A model generated the notes under the pieces. That model saw only the letters and a list, made by a program, of their open reading frames with translations, made no database searches and was not told where the DNA came from. A stretch of DNA of 64,000 nucleotides from Lagopus muta (lineage: Eukaryota > Chordata > Aves > Galliformes > Phasianidae): the NCBI RefSeq assembly GCF_023343835.1, contig NC_064443.1, positions 186,001 to 250,000 on the forward strand. The letters run 5' to 3'. This document shows positions 24,027 to 34,154 of this stretch, piece after piece. Every line of letters begins with the position of its first letter. Position 1 is the first letter of the stretch. A program made the position numbers and the translations under genes.

Positions 24027-25079
24027 AAACCATCTCAGGGAGGTTCTGAGTGAGCTCAGCTCATGGACGCCTTGGGGAAGATGAGCCCTTGGATGGGCTC
24101 TAAATGACTCAGGGAGCCCAGAGCTTGGGTAGTCTTTAACCCAACCAACCTGCAGGAGATCCCCCTTAGCACCCCCTTAGTCCCCGTTGCCACAGCGCTG
24201 ACCCCAGAACCATCCTGTTATCCCATCAGGGACCAGGTTCATGCACCAGCATGAACCTCTGTGTGCCAGCACATGGAGCCATAACCTTCACAGAGGTTTC
24301 CATCCTAATTCCGCAGAACAAGGAGCTTAGCAATCTTTTGCTAAGGCAGCACCACCCAAGATAGAAGCACAGTTACTCCTACATGGATGTTATATAAAAG
24401 AGATGATCACAAGGTGATCTCTTTTTATAGTTTCTAATTGGGTACTTGGTTTCATCTTTTCTGGGCTTGCTCTTTCTGGGACTGGAAGATTCTGTCTCAT
24501 TACAATCTCATTTTCATACTGATGGTACATGCTTTATCACATAATTAGCCCTCAATGAGCCGAAAGACCAATTTCAGGGCAATTTTCCTTCCTTGCTGAC
24601 ACCAGAGTATTATCACTTTTGACACACTTGGGGCTGAATTGTTCCCTTTTCACTCATTCTTCCCATATTTGTCATCAATTTTTCCCACTTTTCTGTCCTC
24701 GGTGGACAACTTTGAGACTCTGAACCCGTTGTTTTTCCCTTTCACTTTTCTTCGGTGGACTCTGGGAGCAATGCATTAGCAGCAATTGCTTCCAGAGGTA
24801 AAGAGATGTACAGGGACAGTTTTCCCTATCATCATTTAATTCATTTCATTTAAATTGACCTTTGTGGTTCAGCCATTCAGTTCTTGTAATTCCCAAACAC
24901 ACCAGGGCAGGGAATTATCCCTCCAATAATAACCTCCAACAGTGTGAGAAGATCAACATTAAAAGTACCAAATTCTGGCAGTATCAAATGCTTATTGACA
25001 AAATTCCACTGTTGCATTGGCCTCAAGGGAGCGGGAGGTGGTAATATCCATGATACACAAGGTCATCTGGGATATCGGC
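24027..25079. other. 3' flank of the FIIND-CARD gene, no further gene
   Basis: Unique-looking sequence without exon or repeat signatures. No AATAAA placed suitably downstream of the CARD exon was identified with confidence. Confidence 0.45.
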
Positions 25080-25375
25080 GACATCAGGCTCAAGCTGCAA
25101 GATTGGGGGCTGGGTCTGGCAGAGTGGGGCCTGAGGAGGTGGGTTCTACACGGGATTATATGGTCTCCATGGGGGCTTCATGAGGTATAGGTTGTAGTGG
25201 GGCTAGTCTCCAAGGGTTATGGGGTCCCCATGGGGGAATAGGGTCTCCACAAGATACAGGTTGTCAATAAGATGGGGCTTTCATTTGTTACAAGGTTTGT
25301 GTGGAAGTTAGGGCCTCCAAGGGGCGGATCTACCAAGTGTTCATACAGTCTGCATGGGATACAGGGGGGTCAGCA
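25080..25375. repeat. Degenerate G-rich minisatellite
   Basis: Many imperfect units of the type GGGTCTCCATGGGGGCTTCATGAGGTATAGGTTGT or GGGGTCCCCATGGGGGAATAGGGTCTCCA, strongly decayed. Confidence 0.65.
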
Positions 25376-25796
25376 GAACTGCTGTCCTGGACTTCTGGAG
25401 GGCAGACATCAAGCTGTTTAGAGCAGCCACGTCCAAACCATGGCCCAGCACAGCTTGCATTGCAATGCAGCCTGCTCATCAGTGTGCTATGAACCTGATC
25501 CGGGCTGAAAGCAGGGACAGGGAGGGCACAGCGCAGCGCCAGCTCAGGTTACGGCAAACCAGTTTATGCATTTTATTACATTGGCTTACAGTCCTATGAG
25601 AACAAAAAAGATGCAGCCATGTTTTCTTTTGTGATAAAGGAATGTGAGAATAGGTTTCAACATAACTGCCTAAAAAAAAAAATCACTAGTTCAGTTGTGA
25701 CTCCATTTTCTATCGACATGAATACATTCCCTGTGGATTTGCAAGCGGAATCTATAAAGTTGCAATCAAAAATCTGATCATGTCTCTTTACCAAAC

Positions 25797-26063
25797 TTGG
25801 ATAAGCCCTCTCTGACCAGAGAGAAACACTCCTTATTTCACAATCACACCATACTCATGTCACTGCTGTTTGGCTGTACGTGCATTTGTGAACAAGTGTC
25901 TTCAAGGATGAAGCACAGAAAAATTTCATCAAGAATCTCTGACAAACACCTTGACAACTCACTGAGAATTGCAATCACTGCCATTGAATCTGAACTAATA
26001 TGTTACTTTCACAACAAGGTCATATATCCCACTGGTTTTATATTACTGTTACTTTCTTTTTAA
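25797..26063 (+). mobile_element. hAT (Charlie-like) transposase C-terminal fragment
   Basis: The open frame carries LLFGCTCICEQVSSRMKHRK followed by SSRISDKHLDNSLRIAITAI. This is the conserved C-terminal dimerisation region of hAT transposases (usual form FGSTYLCEQLFSxMKxxKSxxRxxLxDxHLxxxLRIA). The catalytic DDE parts are not present, no terminal inverted repeats were recognised, and the usual FS of CEQLFS is replaced by SS. It is a dead fragment of a DNA transposon. Confidence 0.75.
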
Positions 26064-26101
26064 TACCTTACAGTAAAAAATCATTAAAAATTGAAGTAAC
26101 G

Positions 26102-26107
26102 TTTATT
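26102..26107 (-). terminator. AATAAA polyadenylation signal overlapping the stop codon
   Basis: Minus strand reads AAGTAATAAACG. The TAA stop and AATAAA share bases, leaving almost no 3'UTR for the small minus-strand gene. Confidence 0.55.
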
Positions 26108-26468
26108 ACTTGTGTACATTACCACGACAGGCAGCCGCCTCAGCTCGGGCTTGGCCCAAGGGCTCCTCGAGGCCTTCCAGCAGCTGCATGGCCCCCCTCA
26201 AACTGCACTCCAGTGCCTCCGCCACAACCCCCTGCAGCCGCCCCGCGCTTTCCCCCAGTTGCTGCTGCAGCAGTGAGAACATCGCCAGGGACACTGCTGA
26301 CAGTGGCACTCGGGCCCCATCATCCTCCTCCTCCTGGCTCTTCGACGCCTCCCCTGGGACCTTCTGCCTCGCTCAGGGGGGTTTTGACGTATTTCCCCTG
26401 AGCTCTGTCTGCGAGCTGCTCTCCAAGGCCGCGTCCAGCATCAGCGTGGGGGAAAGGCGGGTAGCCAT
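26106..26468 (-). pseudogene. Small helical-protein gene with in-frame stop, unrecognised
   Basis: Single open stretch of 121 codons on the minus strand from ATG 26,468-26,466 (MATRLSPTLMLDAALESSSQ) to TAA 26,108-26,106, interrupted by one TGA after ...NTSKPP (about codon 32). After the stop comes an acidic EEEDD patch. A leucine/alanine-rich amphipathic part follows (SLAMFSLLQQQLGESAGRLQ, LRGAMQLLEGLEEPLGQARA), probably coiled coil. I do not recognise the family. In favour of a genuine former or variant gene: a CpG-island promoter lies upstream on the same strand, the codons are GC-rich, and an AATAAA signal overlaps the stop codon. No intron that would remove the TGA is evident. Confidence 0.45.
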
Positions 26469-26799
26469 GGTGTGGGAGAGGGGAACAAGAGGAAGAAGAG
26501 AAGTCGAGAGGAGATGGACTCCATTAGGCATGCAGGCCGCGTACCACTGGCAGACCCTCGTCCCGAGTCCAACAGGAACACCCCAAAAAACAGCCCCGTG
26601 CTGCCCTCAGCCCCGCGAGAGCCCCATTTCCCCCAACCCCCAGTCACAAGCGACCTCCAAAACGCGCCCAGGCCTTCACGGCTCCACCGAGACGCCCCAT
26701 ACCCATGCGGGACCCCGCAAGTCCCCAGGATCCACAGCCCAGCCCCACAAGGACCCCCATTCCGCATCCCGAGCCCCGGAGCCATCCCCAGCCTCACAC

Positions 26800-27135
26800 C
26801 GCAGCCCCCCCACCCCGCTCACGTGACACGCAGCCCGCGCACCGCGCGTCGCCTAATGATGACGTCACGCAGCCGCACGGCCCACGCCCTGGCGCGCCCT
26901 CACTCGGCATGGCGGGCCGGGCACTGCCGGACGAAACGCGCACGCACGCGGCAGAAGGCCGCCAGTGGCCGCCCGTGGAGAGGAAGCCCGCCCTGAAGTT
27001 GAGTGACGGCGGCGGCAACCAATCGGCTCTGCGGAGCCGGGGGGGGAGGGCGGTAGCCGGGGAAGAGCCAATAACGGTCGCAGACGTTCCGCAGCTCCCC
27101 GCCCCGCTCCCTGCGGTGCCGTACAGTGCGCCGTA
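26800..27135. promoter_or_regulatory. CpG-island promoter with CRE and CCAAT boxes
   Basis: CpG-dense block with a full palindromic CRE TGACGTCA at 26,860-26,867 and two CCAAT boxes (AACCAATCGG near 27,019 and AGCCAATAACGG near 27,069). It lies upstream of the small minus-strand gene. It could also drive a plus-strand non-coding transcript. No TATA box. Confidence 0.65.
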
Positions 27136-27171
27136 GTCGCAGCGCTCCAGTCAGAGCCGCCGGCTCTGTAA

Positions 27172-27262
27172 AGTAGAGGGTGGCCATCCTGCTTAGAAGC
27201 AGTGGCAGCACTGGTACTGCTCGCACAGGAGGCGTGACGCCGGAATTTGGGACAGAGGAGTG
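27172..27262 (+). mobile_element. Retroviral pol fossil at outer end of left arm
   Basis: Plus-strand translation contains SRGWPSCLEAVAALVLLAQEA-like sequence, the RT/RNase H connection of a gammaretrovirus-like pol. It is short and broken, and corresponds to the fossils near 19.0 and 34.3 kb. Confidence 0.55.
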
Positions 27263-27747
27263 TGGCTCACGCGCTCGATGGGCTGCGTCACCCCCTGCGG
27301 GGCGGCATCCCCAGAGCAGCAGCAGCCTTCAGACCTGTGGCACTGCCCGAATGCAGGAGGAAATGCCGGGTCCTGGCCCATGCCACAGCCGGCAGCAGCC
27401 CCAGGGTTGTTGTCCCAAAAATAGCGGCGTGCCCAAGAGGACGGAAACGCCCCCAGGACGGGGCCGCAGCTGCCAGCCTGGCCTCCCGTTGCGTGTTGGA
27501 AACATTGCACGCCGCCGGAGTCAGGGCCAGAACCCAGCTCAGCCTGAGCCGGGCCGCAGGGAGGAGGGAGTGGGTTGGGTGCTGGGGGAAAGGGATCCCC
27601 ATGGTTGCAACCTCTACAGCTGCTCACCTCGGGAAAGGCAGAGAGGAACAAAACTGACAGTGGCATGATGGAACTCTCAGTTTTATTGTGATGGACTATG
27701 ATGACTTTGGATACAATTGGAGCTTGCACATGGCTGCTCCTGCGACA

Positions 27748-29509
27748 TCATTGGGGCTGGCTGTTGATGTTCGGGGCCCAGCGTGGTACCCGGGAGCGGC
27801 TTCGTCCCTGGGCTGGTACCCGGGAGCGGCTTCGCCCCTGGGCTGGTCCTTGCCGCCTGGAGCAGCTCCTGCAGCATCTTCGGGGCTGGCTGCGGGTCTC
27901 TGCAGCCCGATGTTCAAGAGGGGAGCGGCTTCGAGTCCGGGCCCGCCCTAGCTGTCTGGACCGGCTTCCATCCGCTGCTGTGGAAGCCCTTGAGGACCGC
28001 GGTGCTCCCCGTCTTGTGCATCTGTTGGTGCCACTCTCAGCACTTTGGGTTGGTGCCTGCCTGCTCCCACGTGTTTGCCGTCTTCGGGGTTGGCTTGGAG
28101 AATCTGGGGCCCGACGCTGCAAGGGAGAGCGGCTTCTTGTCTGGGCCCGCTGCCCCTGTCTGCACCGGAGGTTGTAGCCAACTGCAGGGGAGTTCCTTGA
28201 GGACTCTGATGTCCCCTGGCTGGCAGAGTTTAGGGCGCTGCTCCCGGCAATTGGGGCAGCATTATGGCTACTCCCACGGTGTTCTTGGGGCTCATTAAAG
28301 CCATTTTCATCCCGGTGTAGACGTGGGCGGATTCTCCTCCGGTCTGTCCTGCGCTGCCTGGACAGGCCGCCGCTCTCAGGCACGCGGGAACAGTCAGCTG
28401 GCCCCAATGGTGCCTGGCTGGTGGTGCTGGAGCTGCTCCTCTCTGGTGTCGCAGGGCCTTGGGATGGCTCCATTTCCTGCTGGCTGATGGTGCTGTAGCC
28501 AGGAAGATCTGAGTTGCTGCCGGAGGCTGTAAGGGGAGGCAGGAAGGTGAGCAGGATGGAATTACAGCCACGGGGTGGAACTGGCTCCCATTTGTCCAGG
28601 GCTAGAGGGATTTGAGCAAGGCCGCTCTGAGCAGCCGCTGCCAGGCCTTGCCTGGCCCCAGCCCAGCAGCACATGTCCGTTTGCCTCTTACCAGTGCCCT
28701 CTCCAGCACAGGCGTTGCACTCCCAGCTGGCTGTGCTCTGACTCAAGTTGGAACAGCGCCGATGAGTGCGTTGCGCAGCACAGGAGCTGCAGAGGAGCAG
28801 CTGCCAGGGCCTGGGGAAACCAAGGGGTTGTGGCCATGAGGACAAAGTGATCTGAGCCAGGGAGTGACCGGCATGGCTCTGGTGCTCAGTCCGCGCTGCC
28901 CCAGGCTGTGGCGAGGCCGTGATCCCACGCAGAGCCCCAGAGGGCTGCTGAGGCAACTCACCCCTCTCCCTCTGCGTGCTCCCTGCCGCGTGGGTAACAG
29001 CAGTCACTGGCATCGCATCTCCTGTGCCTCTCTAGTAGTGCTGCATAGGCGTTGTTGTCCTCTAGTGTCATCTCTTCTCTTCTGCCAGAGAAGGGATGGA
29101 ATGTGATGAGCACCCGCTGCTCCAGGACTAAAACTAATCCAAGGAATCCCTCCCCCTCCACCCTGTCTCCAGTTCGAGATTCCCAATGATGCTGAGGGCC
29201 ATGTTGATGGCTGCAAAGGACCTGGCCTGCTGGGACAGTCCCTTACAAAGGACAGCTCATGTGCCCTCACATCTATATCACATTTATATTGCCTTCTACA
29301 CCTTTATAAAGACCATTGGCAAATAGCTGTACAAGAGGAAAGAGCATGATCTTGTTAGGGCAGGAAGCAGGGAATCCCTGGTCAGAGGAAGGTGTCAGGA
29401 GCCACGTGGGAACTCACCGCACAAAGAGTATGGAAATAGAATCCACCGTTCTCTACTTTGTGCCCAAGGATGCTTGAATCCTCATCCACTTGGCCACACA
29501 GCACGCATG
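27748..29509 (-). pseudogene. Truncated inverted copy of the PHF7-like gene
   Basis: Minus-strand exons equivalent to the intact copy are complement(29,418-29,509), the first 19 bases of the next exon at complement(29,308-29,326), complement(28,962-29,081), complement(28,692-28,810) and complement(27,748-28,526). AATAAA lies at complement(27,682-27,687). The first coding exon is absent, since a CR1 occupies that side of the spacer. The exons carrying the PHD core of the extended PHD finger and the RING-like domain are deleted and replaced by 33 bases. What remains could encode at most the first zinc knuckle part, the third PHD-like finger and the SR-rich tail. It is nearly identical to the right copy in the 3' half, which suggests a very recent event or ongoing conversion. 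Confidence 0.88.
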
Positions 29510-29774
29510 CTGGAGAAGGGAGAGTAACAGCAGTGAGCGCCTTGCGGCCGTGCCAGCTGAGGGGCAGGGCCAGAGGCTGAGGAGAGGAAGAGGCATTGCA
29601 GGCCCAGTGGTGCCAGCAGCCAGCCACAGCTCAGCCGCGGCCGCTTGGCCAAGGAGCAGAGCGGCACGGCCTGCCCCCGCCTGCCCTCTCCACCGCAGGC
29701 AGACCCCCAGCCCCCCTGCTGGGGTTGCTCAGTCGAGAGGAAGCTCAGGGGAGGCCTCACCACTCCGTACAACT

Positions 29775-30075
29775 CTCTGGAAGGAGGTTGTAGAGAGGGG
29801 GGGTCAGCCTCTTCTCCCAGGTAACAGCGATGGGACGAGGGTGAACGGCCTCCAGTTGCACCAGGGGAACCCTGTTGGACCTTAGGAAGAACGTCTTTGC
29901 TAAAAGAGCAGTCGGGCACTGGCACAGCTGCCCGGGGAGCTGGGGGAGTCAGCCTCCGTGGAGGCGTTCCAGAACCGTGGGGATGTGGCACTGAGGGACA
30001 TGGGCAGGTGGGGGGTGGGACTTGGTCATCTTAGAGCTCTTTGCCAACCATAGGGATTCTGTGATCCTGTGAATC
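29775..30075 (+). mobile_element. CR1 LINE 3' end in the palindrome spacer
   Basis: CR1 phrases CTCTGGAAGGAGGTTGTAGAGAG, TCTTCTCCCAGGTAACAGCGATGGGACGAGG, GGACCTTAGGAAGAACGTCTTT, TGGAGGCGTTCCAGAACCGTGGGGATGTGGCACTGAGGGACATGGG and the terminal GGGATTCTGTGATCCTGTGA. It occupies the left part of the spacer. Confidence 0.9.
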
Positions 30076-30550
30076 GAGTCATTTATTGTAACGAGAGGTA
30101 ATGAGCAGCAAACAACCAAAAAGTCATGGAAACACGTAAACACTTGATTGGGATACTGATGGAGCCACAGGCCCGGCAGCACTCAGGTGGGGCCAGGAGG
30201 GTGGACGTGACGCCCAGTGCCTTCAGCAGCACCAACACGCTGGGCTCCAGTGGGGCTGCGTCCAGCACCGGGCCCCTCGCCCTGCGCTGGCTGCAAGAGC
30301 CTCCGCCCTGCTGCCTGGGTGCCCTCAGCCCCTGTGAGGTGTGATGGCATCACAGAGGGTGGCACGGAACGGCCATTGTGACACGCAGGGTGCGGAACAG
30401 AGCTGAGGCTGCGGGGCTCAGGCCGAGCTCAGTGCGACCTGGTGAGGTGAGCAGGGAGGAAGGGGCTGCCCAAGGCTGCTCAGGGAGGAAGGTTCCCCAG
30501 CGCTCAGGGGCCTGAGCTGAGAACTTAGCCTCGTCCCGCTTCTCCCCTAG
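30076..30550. other. Spacer sequence upstream of the PHF7-like gene
   Basis: GC-rich unique sequence. It probably holds the promoter and any 5' non-coding exon of the right-hand PHF7-like gene, but no TATA box or clear CpG peak was found. A minus-strand frame (LEPSVLVLLKALGVTSTLLA) is open but unrecognised. Confidence 0.4.
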
Positions 30551-30581
30551 GTTGTCACGCGGAGGACGAAGCCCAGCTCTG

Positions 30582-33500
30582 ATGGGACAGACACTCTGCA
30601 AGTGGTTGCCGTCACCGCACACGGTGTGTGTGGGGACACAGGAGGCCGCAGGCTCAAGGGAGCCAGGTGAGAGTAAAGAATCCCTGCACGCAGCTCCCCA
30701 TTGCCGGGCAGAGGGGGGCTGGGGGTCTGCCTGCAGTGGAGAGGGCAGGCGGGGGCAGGCCGTGCCGCTCTGCTCCTTGGCCAAGCAGCCGCGGCTGAGC
30801 TGTGGCTGGCTGCTGGCACCGCTGGGCCTGCAATGCCTCTTCCTCTCCTCAGCCTCTGGCCCTGCCCCTCAGCTGGCACGGCCGGCACGGAGCAGCCCCT
30901 GGGGCAGCCCCCGGGGACACCTGGCCCCACAAGGTGCTCACTGCTGTTACTCTCCCTTCTCCAGCATGCGTGCTGTGTGGCCGAGTGGATGAGGATTCAA
31001 GCATCCTTGGGCACAAAGTAGAGAACGGTGGATTCTATTTCCATACTTTTTGTGCGGTGAGTTCCCACGTGGCTCCTGACACCTTCCTCTGACCAGGGAT
31101 TCCCTGCTTCCTGCCCTAACAAGATCATGCTCTTTCCTCTTGTACAGCTATTTGCCAATGGTCTTTGTGAACTTGTGGAAGGTAACAGTGAGGCACGTTT
31201 TCGCACAGAAGATCTGGTACGCACCATGAGGCAGGCAGAGCAGATGGTGAGCACCGGACCAGAACAGGGAGCTTTGTGACAGGACAGGCATGGCGAGCTT
31301 AGCCTGGTCCAAAGAAAGCAATCCCAGCCCTTCCAAGCAGCTCCAAGAGAAATTCCTGCTCTTGCAGACCAGCCCAGTTCACCAGGCAGCTCTGCAGAGT
31401 GCCACCCAGCCCTGCCCTCATCCTGTTCCCTGCCCAGAGGTGTGGGGTCTGCTGCGTAGGCCCTGGGGCTGCTGCTGATGGGGGCTGCTCTGCTCTTTCC
31501 AGCTCTGCTTCGTTTGTGGCAATCTGGGGGCCAGCATTACCTGCGCAGATCCAGGCTGTGACCGCAGCTTCCATTTCCCCTGCGCCTTGGAGGGTGAATG
31601 CATCACCCAGTACACTGGAGAGTTCAGGTAAGGGCTGCCAGTCATTGCCTGTGGGCCTCCAACCCCTGCTGTCAGCACCAGCCAAAGAAGCCAGGAACGC
31701 GCTGTGACACCTCCCAGCAGCCTGACAGAGCCACAGCCAAGGCCTGGGGCTCTTTCCTGTTCCTCTGCCCCTTCTCACAGCACTTCTCACCTTGCCCATC
31801 CCTCCCATCTTCCCCCAGGTCCTTCTGCTGGGAGCACCGCCCACATCAGGCAGTGGAGGCAGCACCTGTGCAGGACACGACCTGCATTTTCTGCATGGAG
31901 CCCATGGATGACAGCAGGTCATACAGCACCATGGTGTGCCCAGCCTGCAAACAAGCCTGGTTCCACCGGGCCTGCATCCAGGTAGGAGCCCTCTCCTCAC
32001 CCCATGGGCACCACAGGTGCTCAGCAGCATCAGGCCCGTCTCACACACACGTTTTTCGTGTTTCTGCTGCAGAAACAGGCTCTGTGCACAGGGATTTATC
32101 GCTTCCAGTGCCCCCTCTGCAGAGACTGGGTCGGGTTTATTCCAGAGATGCTCTTTATGGGGATCCGAATCCCATTCAGGTTGGTGTCTTTCAGCCAGCT
32201 CTTGAGATGTGAGGGCACATGAGCTGTCCTTTGTAAGGGACTGTCCCAGCAGGCCAGGTCCTTTGCAGCCATCAACATGGCCCTCAGCATCATTGGGAAT
32301 CTCGAACTGGAGACAGGGTGGAGGGGGAGGGATTCCTTGGATTAGTTTTAGTCCTGGAGCAGCGGGTGCTCATCACATTCCATCCCTTCTCTGGCAGAAG
32401 AGAAGAGATGACACTAGAGGACAACAACGCCTATGCAGCACTACTAGAGAGGCACAGGAGATGCGATGCCAGTGACTGCTGTTACCCACGCGGCAGGGAG
32501 CACGCAGAGGGAGAGGGGTGAGTTGCCTCAGCAGCCCTCTGGGGCTCTGCGTGGGATCACGGCCTCGCCACAGCCTGGGGCAGCGCGGACTGAGCACCAG
32601 AGCCATGCCGGTCACTCCCTGGCTCAGATCACTTTGTCCTCATGGCCACAACCCCTTGGTTTCCCCAGGCCCTGGCAGCTGCTCCTCTGCAGCTCCTGTG
32701 CTGCGCAACGCACTCATCGGCGCTGTTCCAACTTGAGTCAGAGCACAGCCAGCTGGGAGTGCAACGCCTGTGCTGGAGAGGGCACTGGTAAGAGGCAAAC
32801 GGACATGTGCTGCTGGGCTGGGGCCAGGCAAGGCCTGGCAGCGGCTGCTCAGAGCGGCCTTGCTCAAATCCCTCTAGCCCTGGACAAATGGGAGCCAGTT
32901 CCACCCCGTGGCTGTAATTCCATCCTGCTCACCTTCCTGCCTCCCCTTACAGCCTCCGGCAGCAACTCAGATCTTCCTGGCTACAGCACCATCAGCCAGC
33001 AGGAAATGGAGCCATCCCAAGGCTCTGCGACACCAGAGAGGAGCAGCTCCAGCACCACCAGCCAGGCACCATTGGGGCCAGCTGACTGTTCCCGCGTGCC
33101 TGAGAGCGGCGGCCTGTCCAGGCAGCGCAGGACAGACCGGAGGAGAATCCGCCCACGTCTACACCGGGATGAAAATGGCTTTAATGAGCCCCAAGAACAC
33201 CGTGGGAGTAGCCATAATGCTGCCCCAATTGCCGGGAGCAGCGCCCTAAACTCTGCCAGCCAGGGGACATCAGAGTCCTCAAGGAACTCCCCTGCAGTTG
33301 GCTACAACCTCCGGTGCAGACAGGGGCAGCGGGCCCAGACAAGAAGCCGCTCTCCCTTGCAGCGCCGGGCCCCAGATTCTCCAAGCCAACCCCGAAGACG
33401 GCAAACACGTGGGAGCAGGCAGGCACCAACCCAAAGTGCTGAGAGTGGCACCAACAGATGCACAAGACGGGGAGCACCGCGGTCCTCAAGGGCTTCCACA

Positions 33501-33731
33501 GCAGCGGATGGAAGCCGGTCCAGACAGCTAGGGCGGGCCCGGACTCGAAGCCGCTCCCCTCTTGAACATCGGGCTGCAGAGACCCGCAGCCAGCCCCGAA
33601 GATGCTGCAGGAGCTGCTCCAGGCGGCAAGGACCAGCCCAGGGGCGAAGCCGCTCCCGGGTACCAGCCCAGGGACGAAGCCGCTCCCGGGTACCACGCTG
33701 GGCCCCGAACATCAACAGCCAGCCCCAATGA
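30582..33731 (+). CDS. PHF7/G2E3-like PHD finger protein, intact nine-exon gene
   Basis: Coding exons: 30,582-30,666, 30,965-31,056, 31,148-31,246, 31,503-31,627, 31,819-31,981, 32,073-32,179, 32,398-32,517, 32,669-32,787 and 32,953-33,731. Every junction is GT-AG and phase-consistent, giving 562 codons plus TGA. Residues about 29-140 form an extended PHD finger (CVLCGRVDED, HTFCALFANGLCEL, CFVCGNLGASITC, GCDRSFHFPCALEGEC, FCWEHRP). Residues 155-204 form a RING/PHD-like domain (CIFCMEP, CPACKQAWFHRACIQ, CPLCRD), and 246-298 a third PHD-like finger (RRCDASDCCYP, LLLCSSCAAQRTHRRC, WECNACAG). The 260-residue tail is S/R/P-rich with repeated RTRSRSPL phrases and two ten-residue repeats. Mammalian PHF7 is a testis histone ubiquitin ligase, and G2E3 is a related ligase; this gene's activity is inferred. 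The ATG lies in the first exon I could join, and an upstream non-coding exon is possible. Confidence 0.88.
33631..33690 (+). repeat. Two-unit 30 bp coding minisatellite
   Basis: Two 30 bp units of the same repeat that has about six units near 18.2 kb. It is in frame within the last exon of the PHF7-like gene. Confidence 0.9.
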
Positions 33732-33791
33732 TGTCGCAGGAGCAGCCATGTGCAAGCTCCAATTGTATCCAAAGTCATCATAGTCCATCAC

Positions 33792-33797
33792 AATAAA
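33792..33797 (+). terminator. AATAAA polyadenylation signal of the PHF7-like gene
   Basis: AATAAA lies about 60 bases after the stop codon and is conserved in all three copies of this 3' end. Confidence 0.75.
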
Positions 33798-34154
33798 ACT
33801 GAGAGTTCCATCATGCCACTGTCAGTTTTGTTCCTCTCTGCCTTTCCCGAGGTGAGCAGCTGTAGAGGTTGCAACCATGGGGATCCCTTTCCCCCAGCAC
33901 CCAACCCACTCCCTCCTCCCTGCGGCCCGGCTCAGGCTGAGCTGGGTTCTGGCCCTGACTCCGGCGGCGTGCAATGTTTCCAACACGCAACGGGAGGCCA
34001 GGCTGGCAGCTGCGGCCCCGTCCTGGGGGCATTTCCGTCCTCTTGGGCACGCCGCTGTGTTTGGGATATGCAGGCAGCCCCGGGGCTGCTGCCGGCTGTG
34101 GCATGGGCCAGGACCCGGCCTTTCCTCCTGCATTCGGGCAGTGCCACAGGGTTT

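Larger units (their letters stand above)
27334..34150. repeat. Large inverted repeat around a PHF7-like gene pair
   Basis: Outer arms 27,334-29,274 and 32,205-34,150 are reverse complements. Over the 1,266-base open frame in each arm I see only a couple of differences. Inner arms 29,308-29,720 and 30,712-31,166 are also reverse complements but show more differences, including a block of about 45 bases missing on the left. The right side has 1,038 bases (31,167-32,204) that are replaced by 33 unrelated bases (29,275-29,307) on the left. The central spacer is about 1 kb. Confidence 0.93.

Noticed and set aside
26110-27136. Overlapping plus-strand frames of 143-238 codons
   Set aside because: Proline/arginine-rich shadows of the GC-rich promoter and of the minus-strand small gene.
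27193-27729. 178-codon frame ending CEQYQCCHCF, shared with the 18.7 kb copy
   Set aside because: Shared because the DNA is duplicated. It crosses the polyadenylation signal and the pol fossil, and shows no protein family.
27748-29013. 421-codon open frame on the minus strand (and its twin at 32,466-33,731 plus)
   Set aside because: It reads straight through two introns of the PHF7-like gene. Only the exon parts are supported by domains and splice phases, so the spliced model was used instead.
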